Origin: Lysobacterales bacterium
GTDB lineage: Bacteria; Pseudomonadota; Gammaproteobacteria; Xanthomonadales; SZUA-36
Direction of reading: 5' to 3'
DNA: 36,701 nucleotides
Assembly: GCA_013042835.1 (NCBI GenBank)
Contig: JABDPJ010000226.1
Span: 1 to 36,701 of the forward strand
Position numbers and translations under genes: made by a program. Under the pieces are notes generated by a model that made no database searches, was not told the origin of the DNA, and was given only the letters and a program-made list of their open reading frames with translations. Below are positions 1-7,169 of the stretch, piece by piece (position 1 is the first letter of the stretch; each line of letters opens with the position of its first letter).

Positions 1-128
1 TCAGACTGGGTTTGGTCCATTTGCCAGGCAAGGGAAATGCGCTGCTTTCAACGGGCAGCGCTTTAATGTATTCGTTAAAGGAGACCTGGACCAACCATGG
101 AGCTGGTCAGACTAATGTGAAACACAGG

Positions 129-174
129 TTTTACATTTTGGCGCCACTACCCCAAGAGCGGCGCCACGTAAAAT
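129..174 (-). terminator. Hairpin downstream of the cytochrome c gene
   Basis: Perfect arms TGGCGCC (139-145) and GGCGCCA (160-166) enclose a 14-nt loop. Outside them TTTTAC (129-134) can pair with GTAAAA (168-173) across a small internal loop. It starts about 10 bp after the cytochrome c stop codon on the minus strand, where a terminator or 3'-stabilising stem would sit. There is no clear U-tract on the minus strand, so termination is inferred from position and structure only. Confidence 0.4.
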
Positions 175-182
175 CCTACTGG

Positions 183-509
183 CTATTTCGGCATGGACGC
201 CCAATAAGCCGCCAGGTCCTGCAGATCCTGGTCTTTCAGATCTTCGGTATACAGGTGCATCATGCCGTCGAGGTTCTTGGTTTTGCCACTGTGAAAACCC
301 CTCAACCTTTTCAGGATGTAGGATTCCTTGAGCCCCGCAATCGGTGGGGTTTCAAAATTACCCTTCCCATCCATACCATGGCATTCAATACAGTCGGTTG
401 TCAGGTCCCCGCCCCGGTCGATGTCACCCTTGGCCTCGGCGTTGGCAACCATCATGACCGACATCAGCAAGCCAGCTGTGGCGGCAACCACTGATTTTAC
501 GTTTAACAT
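183..509 (-). CDS. Secreted mono-haem cytochrome c (c4/c553-like)
   Basis: A 108-aa periplasmic electron carrier. A signal peptide (about residues 1-25, ending ANAEA) precedes the single haem-binding motif CIECH (40-44). The downstream 'DGMMHLY' (about 81-87) supplies candidate Met axial ligands. The spacing and the 'LAAYWASMPK' C-terminus are typical of small class I cytochromes of the c4/c553 type. The ORF track opens at a GTG at 533, but the ATG at 509 has AGGAGA seven bases upstream and starts cleanly at the signal peptide, so I chose it. It stands alone on the minus strand with a stem-loop after the stop codon. The redox partner cannot be told from the neighbours. Class is confident, exact role unknown. 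Confidence 0.88.
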   Translation of the reverse strand: MLNVKSVVAATAGLLMSVMMVANAEAKGDIDRGGDLTTDCIECHGMDGKGNFETPPIAGLKESYILKRLRGFHSGKTKNLDGMMHLYTEDLKDQDLQDLAAYWASMPK

Positions 510-715
510 ATTTAGTCTCCTGTCAATTGGCACAACTGTACCCTGTCTGCCCCATTCTACCGTAAATTCTGCCGGTTTCCCTTAGCATATCCTAAATTTT
601 CAACACGGCAAAACCTGTATATTCCGGAATCGAAGCCGCGGATGAAGATATGCCGGGCAGGTTTCTTAAACAGCGTTATTGGCTCTGCTGTACATAACAT
701 CGAACAGGTCGGTTT
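510..715. other. Intergenic region between cytochrome c and the DUF21-CBS gene
   Basis: About 206 bp between two minus-strand genes. It should carry the cytochrome c promoter. Apart from the Shine-Dalgarno at 516-521 I see no convincing promoter, operator or RNA gene. Confidence 0.4.
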
Positions 716-1804
716 TCAGTCTTCTTCAGATGATCCTTCCGGCTCATCTACAAGGCCGATACGCCGGGCCCTCATCTCCCAATTTTTTCGCGCCAGCGCC
801 TGCATGTCGATCGTATTATCCGACTCGTCGGTAATCTCCATGCCAAGCAGGGTTTCCATGACGTCTTCCATGGTCACAATACCGGCCATGCCGCCGTATT
901 CATCCACCACCAAAACGATATGTTCACGTTTGCCGAGAAAGTGGTTGAACAAATCTGAAATTGGAATGCTTTCATGCAGTACGGTGATATTTCGTTTGAT
1001 GGACCCAAGGGGCTGGTCACCCCTGCCGTGTATCAGGCTCTCCAACAATTCCGCCTTGAGGAAATAACCTGAAACATGTTCCTTGTCCTCATCCTCATAC
1101 AGCGGGATTCTGGAAAAAGGTAATTCACCGGCCGTCTTGTAGAACTCCTTGATGGTCTGGTGCTCGGAGGCTAACCGAACCACGGTCCGTGGCGTCATGA
1201 TGTCCCTGGCCTGCACCTTTATCATCTGCAACAGGTTGCCAATGATCTCGGAGTCCTGTGGCTCGACCACACCCTCAGTAACGCCAATCTCAGCCATGGC
1301 CAAAAATTCCGAGCGTGAAAACACACTTTGCGATTTGTCTTTTTTCAAGGTCCTGGTGATGACCTGGCTCATCCAGACCAGCGGGTAAAGCACAAAGATG
1401 ATGACATTGAGCGAAGCCACGGTGAATGGCACGAGTCTTTGCCATTGATTAGCGCCGAGAGTCTTGGGAATGATTTCTGAAAGGATCAGGATACCGAGGA
1501 TCATGGTAACTGGCACCACCACACCGGTAACCAGCGGACTGGTATCCGCCCAGATCTTGGTCGCCTGCTCTCCCACACCGATGGCGCCCGCCGTATGCGC
1601 GATGGTATTGAGCGTCAGGATGGCAGCCAGTGGCCGGTCAATATTGGCTTTGAAAGCTTCCAATTGCTGGCCAAGACGCCCGCCCTGCTGCAGTTTGAGT
1701 TGCGTATATGAAGGCGTGATGCTTAGTAAAACCGCTTCCAGCAACGAGCACAGAAACGAAACCAGAATGGCCAACAGGAAAAATGTGATCAGTAAGTTAT
1801 ACAT
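716..1804 (-). CDS. CNNM/CorC-family membrane protein (DUF21 + CBS pair)
   Basis: 362 aa. The N-terminal half is a DUF21/CNNM transmembrane domain with three to four hydrophobic segments (about residues 1-25, 55-80, 90-112, 125-148) and the family signature 'SEIIPKTLGANQ' (about 109-120). A tandem CBS pair follows (about 195-325, with 'DIMTPRTVV' and 'VVDEYGGMAGIVTMEDV'). The protein ends soon after the second CBS with an acidic tail and lacks the C-terminal CorC_HlyC domain common in longer relatives. Family members are linked to Mg2+/Co2+ efflux or resistance and are often misnamed hemolysins. The start is the ATG at 1804; the Shine-Dalgarno is weak. The small membrane protein gene lies 64 bp upstream on the same strand and may be co-transcribed. 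Confidence 0.9.
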   Translation of the reverse strand: MYNLLITFFLLAILVSFLCSLLEAVLLSITPSYTQLKLQQGGRLGQQLEAFKANIDRPLAAILTLNTIAHTAGAIGVGEQATKIWADTSPLVTGVVVPVTMILGILILSEIIPKTLGANQWQRLVPFTVASLNVIIFVLYPLVWMSQVITRTLKKDKSQSVFSRSEFLAMAEIGVTEGVVEPQDSEIIGNLLQMIKVQARDIMTPRTVVRLASEHQTIKEFYKTAGELPFSRIPLYEDEDKEHVSGYFLKAELLESLIHGRGDQPLGSIKRNITVLHESIPISDLFNHFLGKREHIVLVVDEYGGMAGIVTMEDVMETLLGMEITDESDNTIDMQALARKNWEMRARRIGLVDEPEGSSEED

Positions 1805-1868
1805 CTGTCCGTATTTAAACCGATTTTAAAATCGCCCGCCACCAGTGCCGCCGCTTACTTCTTGTTCA

Positions 1869-2207
1869 CTACTTGCCGGAGTAGCGCTTTTTCAAAGCGC
1901 TGCTGATGAACATGAGGCTGGAAAGTGCAGTAAACAGGGCCACGGCACCGAGGATAATGGCCATACGCATCCAATCCTCGCCCTGACCAATGCGGAACCG
2001 GGCAGTGGCCACCAGGGTGAGCACCCACTCCAGGGCGCCCAGTAGCAGGATCGCCTGTATGATCCAGGGCACCCAGAACTTTTTCAGAAACAGCAAAAGG
2101 GGTAATAACAACACGATCACGACAATGATTGTCTGACCTGCGCGCAGGAAATGTGCAGCGATTAGCAGAATGCTGATGAATACGGGTAACAATCTCAAAA
2201 AGTTCAT
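1869..2207 (-). CDS. Small multi-span membrane protein, unknown function
   Basis: 112 aa with about four predicted membrane segments (roughly residues 3-20, 24-42, 45-66 and 82-103). It has no Cys and no catalytic motif, and ends in the basic tail KKRYSGK. The start ATG at 2207 has AAGGAA about eight bases upstream. It lies between thpR and the DUF21-CBS gene on the same strand. I do not recognise the family. It could be a small integral membrane partner of its neighbour, but nothing in the sequence proves that. Confidence 0.7.
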   Translation of the reverse strand: MNFLRLLPVFISILLIAAHFLRAGQTIIVVIVLLLPLLLFLKKFWVPWIIQAILLLGALEWVLTLVATARFRIGQGEDWMRMAIILGAVALFTALSSLMFISSALKKRYSGK

Positions 2208-2251
2208 TGAAACGTTCCTTCTTATTTGGGCAACGCGATGAATCGCCTTAA

Positions 2252-2803
2252 TTACGATTCAGCTGCATTGCTCAACATTGTTTCCTCTAATGTAGAGTAA
2301 ATGCTGCCGGATGCAGTCAATGAACTTTGATAAAGCCAGACTCGGTCGACTGCAAGATTCAATTCTGTTGCGTGTAAAAAACTGGTGTTTAACTGTTGTT
2401 TACGTCTTATCCTTGCCAACGTGACATGTGGCCGAAACTTTTTGCTGTCAAAGTCAAATCCAACGTTTCCTAAAAATCGGCGCGTAAGCTGAAAAATATG
2501 ATCCATGGCTGTGTCGGGTTCGCCTGTCAAGGCGATAATTCCGGATGCCGCCCCGGGAAATCGCGCGAGTCTGGAAAACCGGTATTTAAATTGCGAGCAC
2601 CCCTGATATGCCTGCTCAAATTGCCGGCGCAGGATTTCAACTTTCAGGTCCGGAATGTTGCCTATAAAAGCCAGCGTCAGGTGACGGTTGGTTTCAGCAA
2701 CCCAACGCAAATTTGGGTTGGAATTTTTGATCGGTCCTGATAGTTCGTTGATCTTCTTTTGCAAGTGTTTGTCGACGGGAATGCCAATAAACACCCTCTG
2801 CAT
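2252..2803 (-). CDS. thpR: RNA 2',3'-cyclic phosphodiesterase (2H/LigT family)
   Basis: 183 aa. A 2H phosphoesterase with both signature tetrads: HLTLAFIG in the N-terminal half and HVTLARI in the C-terminal half. The two HxT motifs form the active site that opens 2',3'-cyclic phosphates on RNA ends. The N-terminus 'RVFIGIPVD' matches the usual ThpR opening strand. The ORF track starts at 2848, inside the stop region of the upstream gene. The ATG at 2803 gives the canonical length and start, so I chose it. It follows the unknown 88-aa gene by only 19 bp, so the two are probably one transcript. Confidence 0.9.
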   Translation of the reverse strand: MQRVFIGIPVDKHLQKKINELSGPIKNSNPNLRWVAETNRHLTLAFIGNIPDLKVEILRRQFEQAYQGCSQFKYRFSRLARFPGAASGIIALTGEPDTAMDHIFQLTRRFLGNVGFDFDSKKFRPHVTLARIRRKQQLNTSFLHATELNLAVDRVWLYQSSLTASGSIYSTLEETMLSNAAES

Positions 2804-2822
2804 GCCGGCGCGGACAACCAGT

Positions 2823-3089
2823 TCAGAATTCCCCCAGTGTTTTCTCAATCCAGGTTTTCATAACCTCGAGTGTATTTGCGTAATCATCGATATCACCACG
2901 CACTTCAAGACTGATAATCTGATAATCATCTCCGCCAAACGTACAAAAATTGCGAATTCTCAGTTCAGGAGGTGAGTTCTTGATTTTGTAAAAATTCTGT
3001 CTACGTCGCCACTTTAACTTCAACTTGGAATATTGTTCGGCATTCAGGGGAAAATCCACCCAGAACGATCTCATTTTAGGACTATACAT
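2823..3089 (-). CDS. Small soluble protein, unknown function
   Basis: 88 aa, rich in aromatic and basic residues, with no signal peptide or membrane segment. The ATG at 3089 has AAGGAA about ten bases upstream. The track start at 3131 is a TTG without a ribosome site, so I used 3089. The product has alternating hydrophobic stretches ('FCTFGGDDYQIISLEVRGD') and a C-terminal amphipathic helix, consistent with a small alpha/beta fold. It lies directly upstream of thpR on the same strand. I do not recognise the family. Confidence 0.6.
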   Translation of the reverse strand: MYSPKMRSFWVDFPLNAEQYSKLKLKWRRRQNFYKIKNSPPELRIRNFCTFGGDDYQIISLEVRGDIDDYANTLEVMKTWIEKTLGEF

Positions 3090-3238
3090 ACTTGTCGTTT
3101 CCTTATTAGTGGTGACCAAGCGGAACCACAACCCACACGTCTTCCCTGTCAGAACTGCTTTTCAATGCCGAATGTTAACCCATATGGCAACAGCACATGG
3201 TCGGGATTATCATTCCAAAGCCTGATTCACCCTTTCCC

Positions 3239-3280
3239 TTGATCTGGATCAGCTTAAACGAACCATCGCAGTAATAGACT
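3239..3280 (+). promoter_or_regulatory. FNR/ANR-like site with class II-spaced -10 (PAS-LuxR gene)
   Basis: TTGATCTGGATCAG (3239-3252) matches the FNR consensus TTGAT-N4-ATCAA in nine of ten defined positions. A -10-like TAGACT (3275-3280) lies where it should if the site is centred about 41.5 bp before the start of transcription, the class II arrangement. The regulator gene starts at 3373. Confidence 0.6.
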
Positions 3281-3372
3281 TAAACTAGCAGTAGAGTCGA
3301 TATTTGTTTAAGTTAGGACTGGTCAAGTTTAAAAACACTGAGCTTCATGGTCACAGCGTCTGGGAGGACACC

Positions 3373-3966
3373 ATGGACATTCAGATCGACAACTTCAAAA
3401 CCGGAGATCCCGCTTTTGCAGTTAACCTCCGCGGCGTTATTGCCTACTGGAATTCGGCCGCCGAACAGTCTCTCGGCCACACTAGCGACGAGGCCGTTGG
3501 CAGCAAGTGCTGGCAACTTTTACGCGGGCAGGACTCCAATGGCAACCGCTATTGCGCCAAGCACTGCCCGGTGCGGGAAATGGCCAGCCAGCGTGAGCCG
3601 ATACATAGCTTTCTTTGCTCTTTTGTTTCAGCATCCAGCAAACCCAGAAAGTATTCAGTTAGCTGCCTGAATGTCGACAACGACAGTGGTGATAAGTTGT
3701 TGTTGCATATTTGCCAGCCTGCAAACAAACGTCCTGAAACCGTGACCTACCAGGTTCCAATCGATGAGCATGCCGAACCGCTTTCACAACGAGAAGCTGA
3801 AGTCCTTTCGTTGCTAGCCGATGAGGTAAGCACCCAGGATATTGCTGACAGGATGGATATAAGCATCCGCACGGTACGCACACACATTCAACACCTGATG
3901 TACAAGCTGCGGGTACACAAACGCCATGATGCGATCCATGTCGCCCGGCAGCTAAAACTGATTTAG
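3373..3966 (+). CDS. PAS-LuxR transcriptional regulator with Cys-containing PAS
   Basis: 197 aa. The N-terminal PAS domain (about 8-115) has 'GVIAYWNSAAEQSLG' and three cysteines in a C46-x14-C61-x3-C65-P arrangement. The C-terminal LuxR/FixJ helix-turn-helix (about 136-197) shows 'LSQREAEVLSLLADEVSTQDIA' and 'SIRTVRTHIQHL'. There is no receiver domain, so this is a one-component sensor-regulator. The PAS cysteines could bind a metal, Fe-S cluster or haem, or act as thiol switches; that is inference. The start at 3373 has GGGAGG five to nine bases upstream, better than the track TTG at 3304. An FNR-like site lies upstream. The next gene, 141 bp downstream on the same strand, is the SAH hydrolase. 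Confidence 0.85.
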   Translation: MDIQIDNFKTGDPAFAVNLRGVIAYWNSAAEQSLGHTSDEAVGSKCWQLLRGQDSNGNRYCAKHCPVREMASQREPIHSFLCSFVSASSKPRKYSVSCLNVDNDSGDKLLLHICQPANKRPETVTYQVPIDEHAEPLSQREAEVLSLLADEVSTQDIADRMDISIRTVRTHIQHLMYKLRVHKRHDAIHVARQLKLI

Positions 3967-4107
3967 ATTGCTTGTCATCGTTAATCAACCGTACGAACCG
4001 GCAGCAACATCGGTGCCCGAAAAATTCTGTGCAGAAAGCATTACACTGTGCGTGTACTGACCAAAGGATGTCCCCACCACTAGCAACACAAGCCGGTAGA
4101 AAGAACC

Positions 4108-5319
4108 ATGCAGCCGAACATCGCAAGATCACCAGAAAAAGCCGCCGAGGGTCAACAGAAAATAGACTGGGTACGCCGCAATATGCCCATTCTGCGGCAA
4201 CTGGAAGCCGAGTTCAGCCACCAGCAACCGTTCGCCGGTAAACGGTTGCTGGTCAGTGTTCACCTGGAGGCCAAGACAGCCTACCTGGCCCTCGTATTGG
4301 CCGCTGGTGGCGCCAGGGTCGCCGTTACCGGCAGTAACCCCGATTCCACCAAGGATGATGTGGTCGCGGCGCTGGATGCGCTCGGACTGCACGTCTATGC
4401 CAAACACGGTGCCACGCTGGACGAGATGAACGTCTTCATGAATATGGCGCTGGATATCCAACCCCACGTGGTCATCGATGATGGCGGCGATATCGTTGAG
4501 CTTTTGCACGGCGAGCGCAGCGACTTGTGCGCGAATGTCGCTGGCGCCTGCGAGGAGACCACCACGGGTGTATTAAGGGCCAAGGCAAGGGCACAGGCGA
4601 GTGAACTCAACTTTCCGGTCATGCTGATTAACGAGGCGCGCTGCAAATACCTCTTCGATAACGTCCATGGCACCGGGCAATCAGTCTGGGACGCGGTCAT
4701 GCGCAGCACCAACCTGGTGCTGGCGGGCAAGACCGTCTCGATCATCGGCTTTGGCTGGTGCGGACGTGGCTGCGCTTTGCGGGCCAGTGGCCTCGGCGCC
4801 AATGTCATCGTTTGTGAAATTGACGCAGTCAAGGCTGCGGACGCCGCCATGAATGGATACCAGGTGATGCCTCTGCTGGAGGCCTGCGGCAAGTCGGATA
4901 TCGTTCTGACCGTCACGGGCGTACGCAACACCCTATCGCGAAAACACTTCGAGGCCATGAAAGATGGCGCATTAATCGCCAATGCCGGGCATTTCAGGCA
5001 TGAAGTCGACGTTGACGCCCTGCATGATCTCACGGTCAAGAAGCTCGCAGTCAGGGAAAACGTCGAAGGTTTCAAAACCTCCGCCGGCGCCTGGCTCTAT
5101 TTGCTGGGTGATGGCAACATCGTCAACATAGCCTGTGCGGATGGCCATCCGGCAGAAATCATGGATACCAGCTTTGCCCTGCAGGCTTTGAACGCACGCT
5201 ACCTTATCGAGCACGGCGACGCGCTCAGAGCGGACGTTTACAAGGTGCCGGAAGAAATTGACCAACAAGTGGCATCGATGAAACTGACCGCAATGCAGGT
5301 AAGCATCGACAAGGCTTGA
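4108..5319 (+). CDS. ahcY: S-adenosyl-L-homocysteine hydrolase, archaeal/Thermotoga-like
   Basis: 403 aa. It hydrolyses SAH to homocysteine and a nucleoside with a tightly bound NAD. Conserved features: 'HLEAKTAYL' near the N-terminus, DDGGD (124-128), EETTTGV (149-155), the N175...K180...FDN substrate and catalytic motif (here NEARCKYLFDN), the NAD loop GFGWCGRG (214-221) and HPAEIMD near the end. Two things are unusual for a proteobacterium. The protein lacks the insertion of classical bacterial AhcY, and it has no C-terminal Lys/Tyr tail; it ends at 'VSIDKA'. The N-terminal substrate loop reads NPDSTKDD where many relatives have STQD. The layout matches short archaeal and Thermotoga enzymes, some of which use S-inosyl-homocysteine. 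It sits alone after the PAS-LuxR gene. Confidence 0.85.
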   Translation: MQPNIARSPEKAAEGQQKIDWVRRNMPILRQLEAEFSHQQPFAGKRLLVSVHLEAKTAYLALVLAAGGARVAVTGSNPDSTKDDVVAALDALGLHVYAKHGATLDEMNVFMNMALDIQPHVVIDDGGDIVELLHGERSDLCANVAGACEETTTGVLRAKARAQASELNFPVMLINEARCKYLFDNVHGTGQSVWDAVMRSTNLVLAGKTVSIIGFGWCGRGCALRASGLGANVIVCEIDAVKAADAAMNGYQVMPLLEACGKSDIVLTVTGVRNTLSRKHFEAMKDGALIANAGHFRHEVDVDALHDLTVKKLAVRENVEGFKTSAGAWLYLLGDGNIVNIACADGHPAEIMDTSFALQALNARYLIEHGDALRADVYKVPEEIDQQVASMKLTAMQVSIDKA

Positions 5320-5378
5320 TGAACCCCAACGAGCGGGGAACATACAAATTCTGTAGCAACTGCCTTATCACGCAAAGG

Positions 5379-5411
5379 CCCCGCCGCGCCGCGTCAAGCG
5401 GTACAGCGGGG
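5379..5411. terminator. Candidate bidirectional terminator hairpin
   Basis: CCCCGC (5379-5384) can pair with GCGGGG (5406-5411), with an inner CCGC/GCGG stem. It lies between the convergent SAH hydrolase and MFS genes, where a shared terminator is expected. There is no clear T-run on either side. Confidence 0.35.
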
Positions 5412-5437
5412 TATGACATAGTCAGTTTAGGTGCAGA

Positions 5438-6718
5438 TCAGATTCCTGCAACCGGATGGCTTGGCGGCAAGTGGGTTTTGTCCTTTCTCTTGCGCTTGCC
5501 TTTGCTCATCGCCTGGTTAACCAATGCCAGCACGGCACCGCATACCATCAGGAAAGAGGCGATATAGAAAGCCATGTCTTCCTTACCGGTAATATCTTTA
5601 ACCATGCCGGCGATGCGCGGCAGGATCAGTCCGCCGACACCCCAGGCAGTGAACATGACGCCGTAATTGAGGCCGAATGACCTGAGACCGAAATTGTCCT
5701 TGGTTGCTGACGGGAACAGCGTCAGGTTGGCCCCGTAGCAAGCGCCGATAAACAACACTGCAACCATTAACGCGAGGGCGTTGTTACCAAAATACAAGGG
5801 CACCAGCACCATCACGCTTTGCAATAGGAATGCAAAGAACAATGTCATTTGTCGGCCGATCTTATCGGAAACCACCCCTGCCAGGACGCGTCCGCCGGCG
5901 TTGCCGACTGACAACACCACGACCGCGTAGAAAGCAGCCTCACCGAGCGATGCCTTGGCCATGCTGGCAGCCGAGCCGATGACCAGCAAGCCGGCAGCAG
6001 CGCCAAATACGTACATGGTCCAGAACATCCAGAAAGTGGACGTGCGGATCATCTGGTGCCAGTCCATATCGACCGGCGGTTTGGCGGCAGCTATGTGTGT
6101 TGGCCGCAAATGGGCTTTCGGATCGACCGGTTTGTAGTCGGCGGGCGGATTACGTAACAATTGCGCGAGACTTACCACGATGATGAGAAACGCGATGCCA
6201 AAGATGATCATGGTTTTTGATACGCCATAAGCACCCAGCAACGCTTGTGCCGTCGGTGCGATATAAACCGACGCAAGGCCAAAACCGGCAACCACCAGGC
6301 CCGCAATCAGGCCGGTTTGAGATGCCGGAAACCACTTGACCGCGGCCGGTGTTGCCGCCGCATAACCAAAACCGATACCAATCCCGCCAAATATGCCAAA
6401 ACCAACGACGAAACCCAGGTAACTGGAACCTGCCAGCCCGGCTATGATGCAACCGAGCGCGACTGAAATGCCGCCTATCGTAGCGACCCAGCGCGGGCCG
6501 ATTCTATCCTGCAGGCGTCCTGCCGGGATCATGGCAAGGGCGAACACGAAACAGGCGATCGCATAAGGATCTGATTTTTGGGCTGCGGTCCATCCCCATT
6601 CAATGGGAATTGCCGCTTTGATGACTGACCAGGTGTAGAGAACTCCGAGGGCGAGATTGATTCCGGTACCCGCAAAAGTTACTCGCCATCCTTTATTGGG
6701 TGATATTGACTGTGTCAT
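5438..6718 (-). CDS. MFS transporter, OxlT (oxalate/formate antiporter)-like
   Basis: 426 aa, about 12 membrane segments. N-terminal 'GVLYTWSVIKAAIP', the loop 'AGRLQDRIGPRW' after TM2 and 'GGIGIGFGYAAATPAAVKWFP' match the OxlT branch of the major facilitator superfamily. Its members exchange small carboxylates such as oxalate, formate and pyruvate. The second half carries 'GVVSDKIGRQMT'. The start at 6718 has AAGGAG about nine bases upstream, so the 20-residue extension in the ORF track is not used. The tail is very basic (KGKRKRKDK). It is divergent from malic enzyme, which suggests a C4-dicarboxylate or pyruvate substrate. The family is certain and the substrate inferred. Confidence 0.88.
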   Translation of the reverse strand: MTQSISPNKGWRVTFAGTGINLALGVLYTWSVIKAAIPIEWGWTAAQKSDPYAIACFVFALAMIPAGRLQDRIGPRWVATIGGISVALGCIIAGLAGSSYLGFVVGFGIFGGIGIGFGYAAATPAAVKWFPASQTGLIAGLVVAGFGLASVYIAPTAQALLGAYGVSKTMIIFGIAFLIIVVSLAQLLRNPPADYKPVDPKAHLRPTHIAAAKPPVDMDWHQMIRTSTFWMFWTMYVFGAAAGLLVIGSAASMAKASLGEAAFYAVVVLSVGNAGGRVLAGVVSDKIGRQMTLFFAFLLQSVMVLVPLYFGNNALALMVAVLFIGACYGANLTLFPSATKDNFGLRSFGLNYGVMFTAWGVGGLILPRIAGMVKDITGKEDMAFYIASFLMVCGAVLALVNQAMSKGKRKRKDKTHLPPSHPVAGI

Positions 6719-7169
6719 TCGGACCGACTCCTTCGTATCTGTCAAGGCAAAAAGCCATGAACTTTTCAGAAAACTCAACAGACCTTGAATTCCCGTTTGG
6801 GCGTCCTGAATCCGTGAGTTTTATCGATTTCAGCGAATGATTGATATTCCAGGCATACTCCTATCTGATTCCAATATTAAAAAACTTGTATCCTATTGTT
6901 TACAAACGATTAAAATACAAAGTAAAACCTTGTTTGGAGACGACAATTTTAACATCTATTCAACCACTTAGCCTGCTTTGCTAAACGCTTTAGGAGCCTT
7001 TGTTGACACAGGTCAATTCAGAGCGCTTCTGTTCCATTATTCATTCTGACGCGTCAACTAAAATGGTATTATTGGATTTCACCGGGACGTGGCGGTTTAT
7101 CGTGCCCGCCCGTTTGCCAGGTTCGGATTTTGAGCAAACCAACGCTTGCTAATTTCACAGGAAACCACC
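6719..7169. other. Divergent promoter region between MFS and malic enzyme genes
   Basis: 451 bp without a credible gene. It is AT-rich around 6860-6960. It holds an FNR-like palindrome at 7003-7016 and a possible promoter TTCTGA (7044-7049), 17-bp spacer, TATTAT (7067-7072) pointing to malic enzyme. No RNA gene was recognised. Confidence 0.5.
7003..7016 (+). promoter_or_regulatory. FNR/CRP-family palindrome TTGAC-N4-GTCAA
   Basis: TTGACACAGGTCAA is a perfect inverted repeat with the half-site spacing of FNR boxes and a C/G change at the fifth position of each half. It is about 150 bp before malic enzyme and 285 bp before the MFS gene. No strong -10 lies at class II spacing. Relative to the TATTAT at 7067 its centre would be near -70, a class I position. 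Confidence 0.45.

Noticed and set aside
1-94. Short minus-strand open frame at the left edge (TTG at 94, reading 'VQVSFNEYIKALPVES')
   Set aside because: It reaches the window edge and has plausible composition, but there is no ribosome site, the start is a rare TTG and only about 31 codons are visible. It cannot be supported.
4395-5075. 226-aa minus-strand ORF
   Set aside because: Antisense to the SAH hydrolase; composition is typical of a GC-rich shadow frame.
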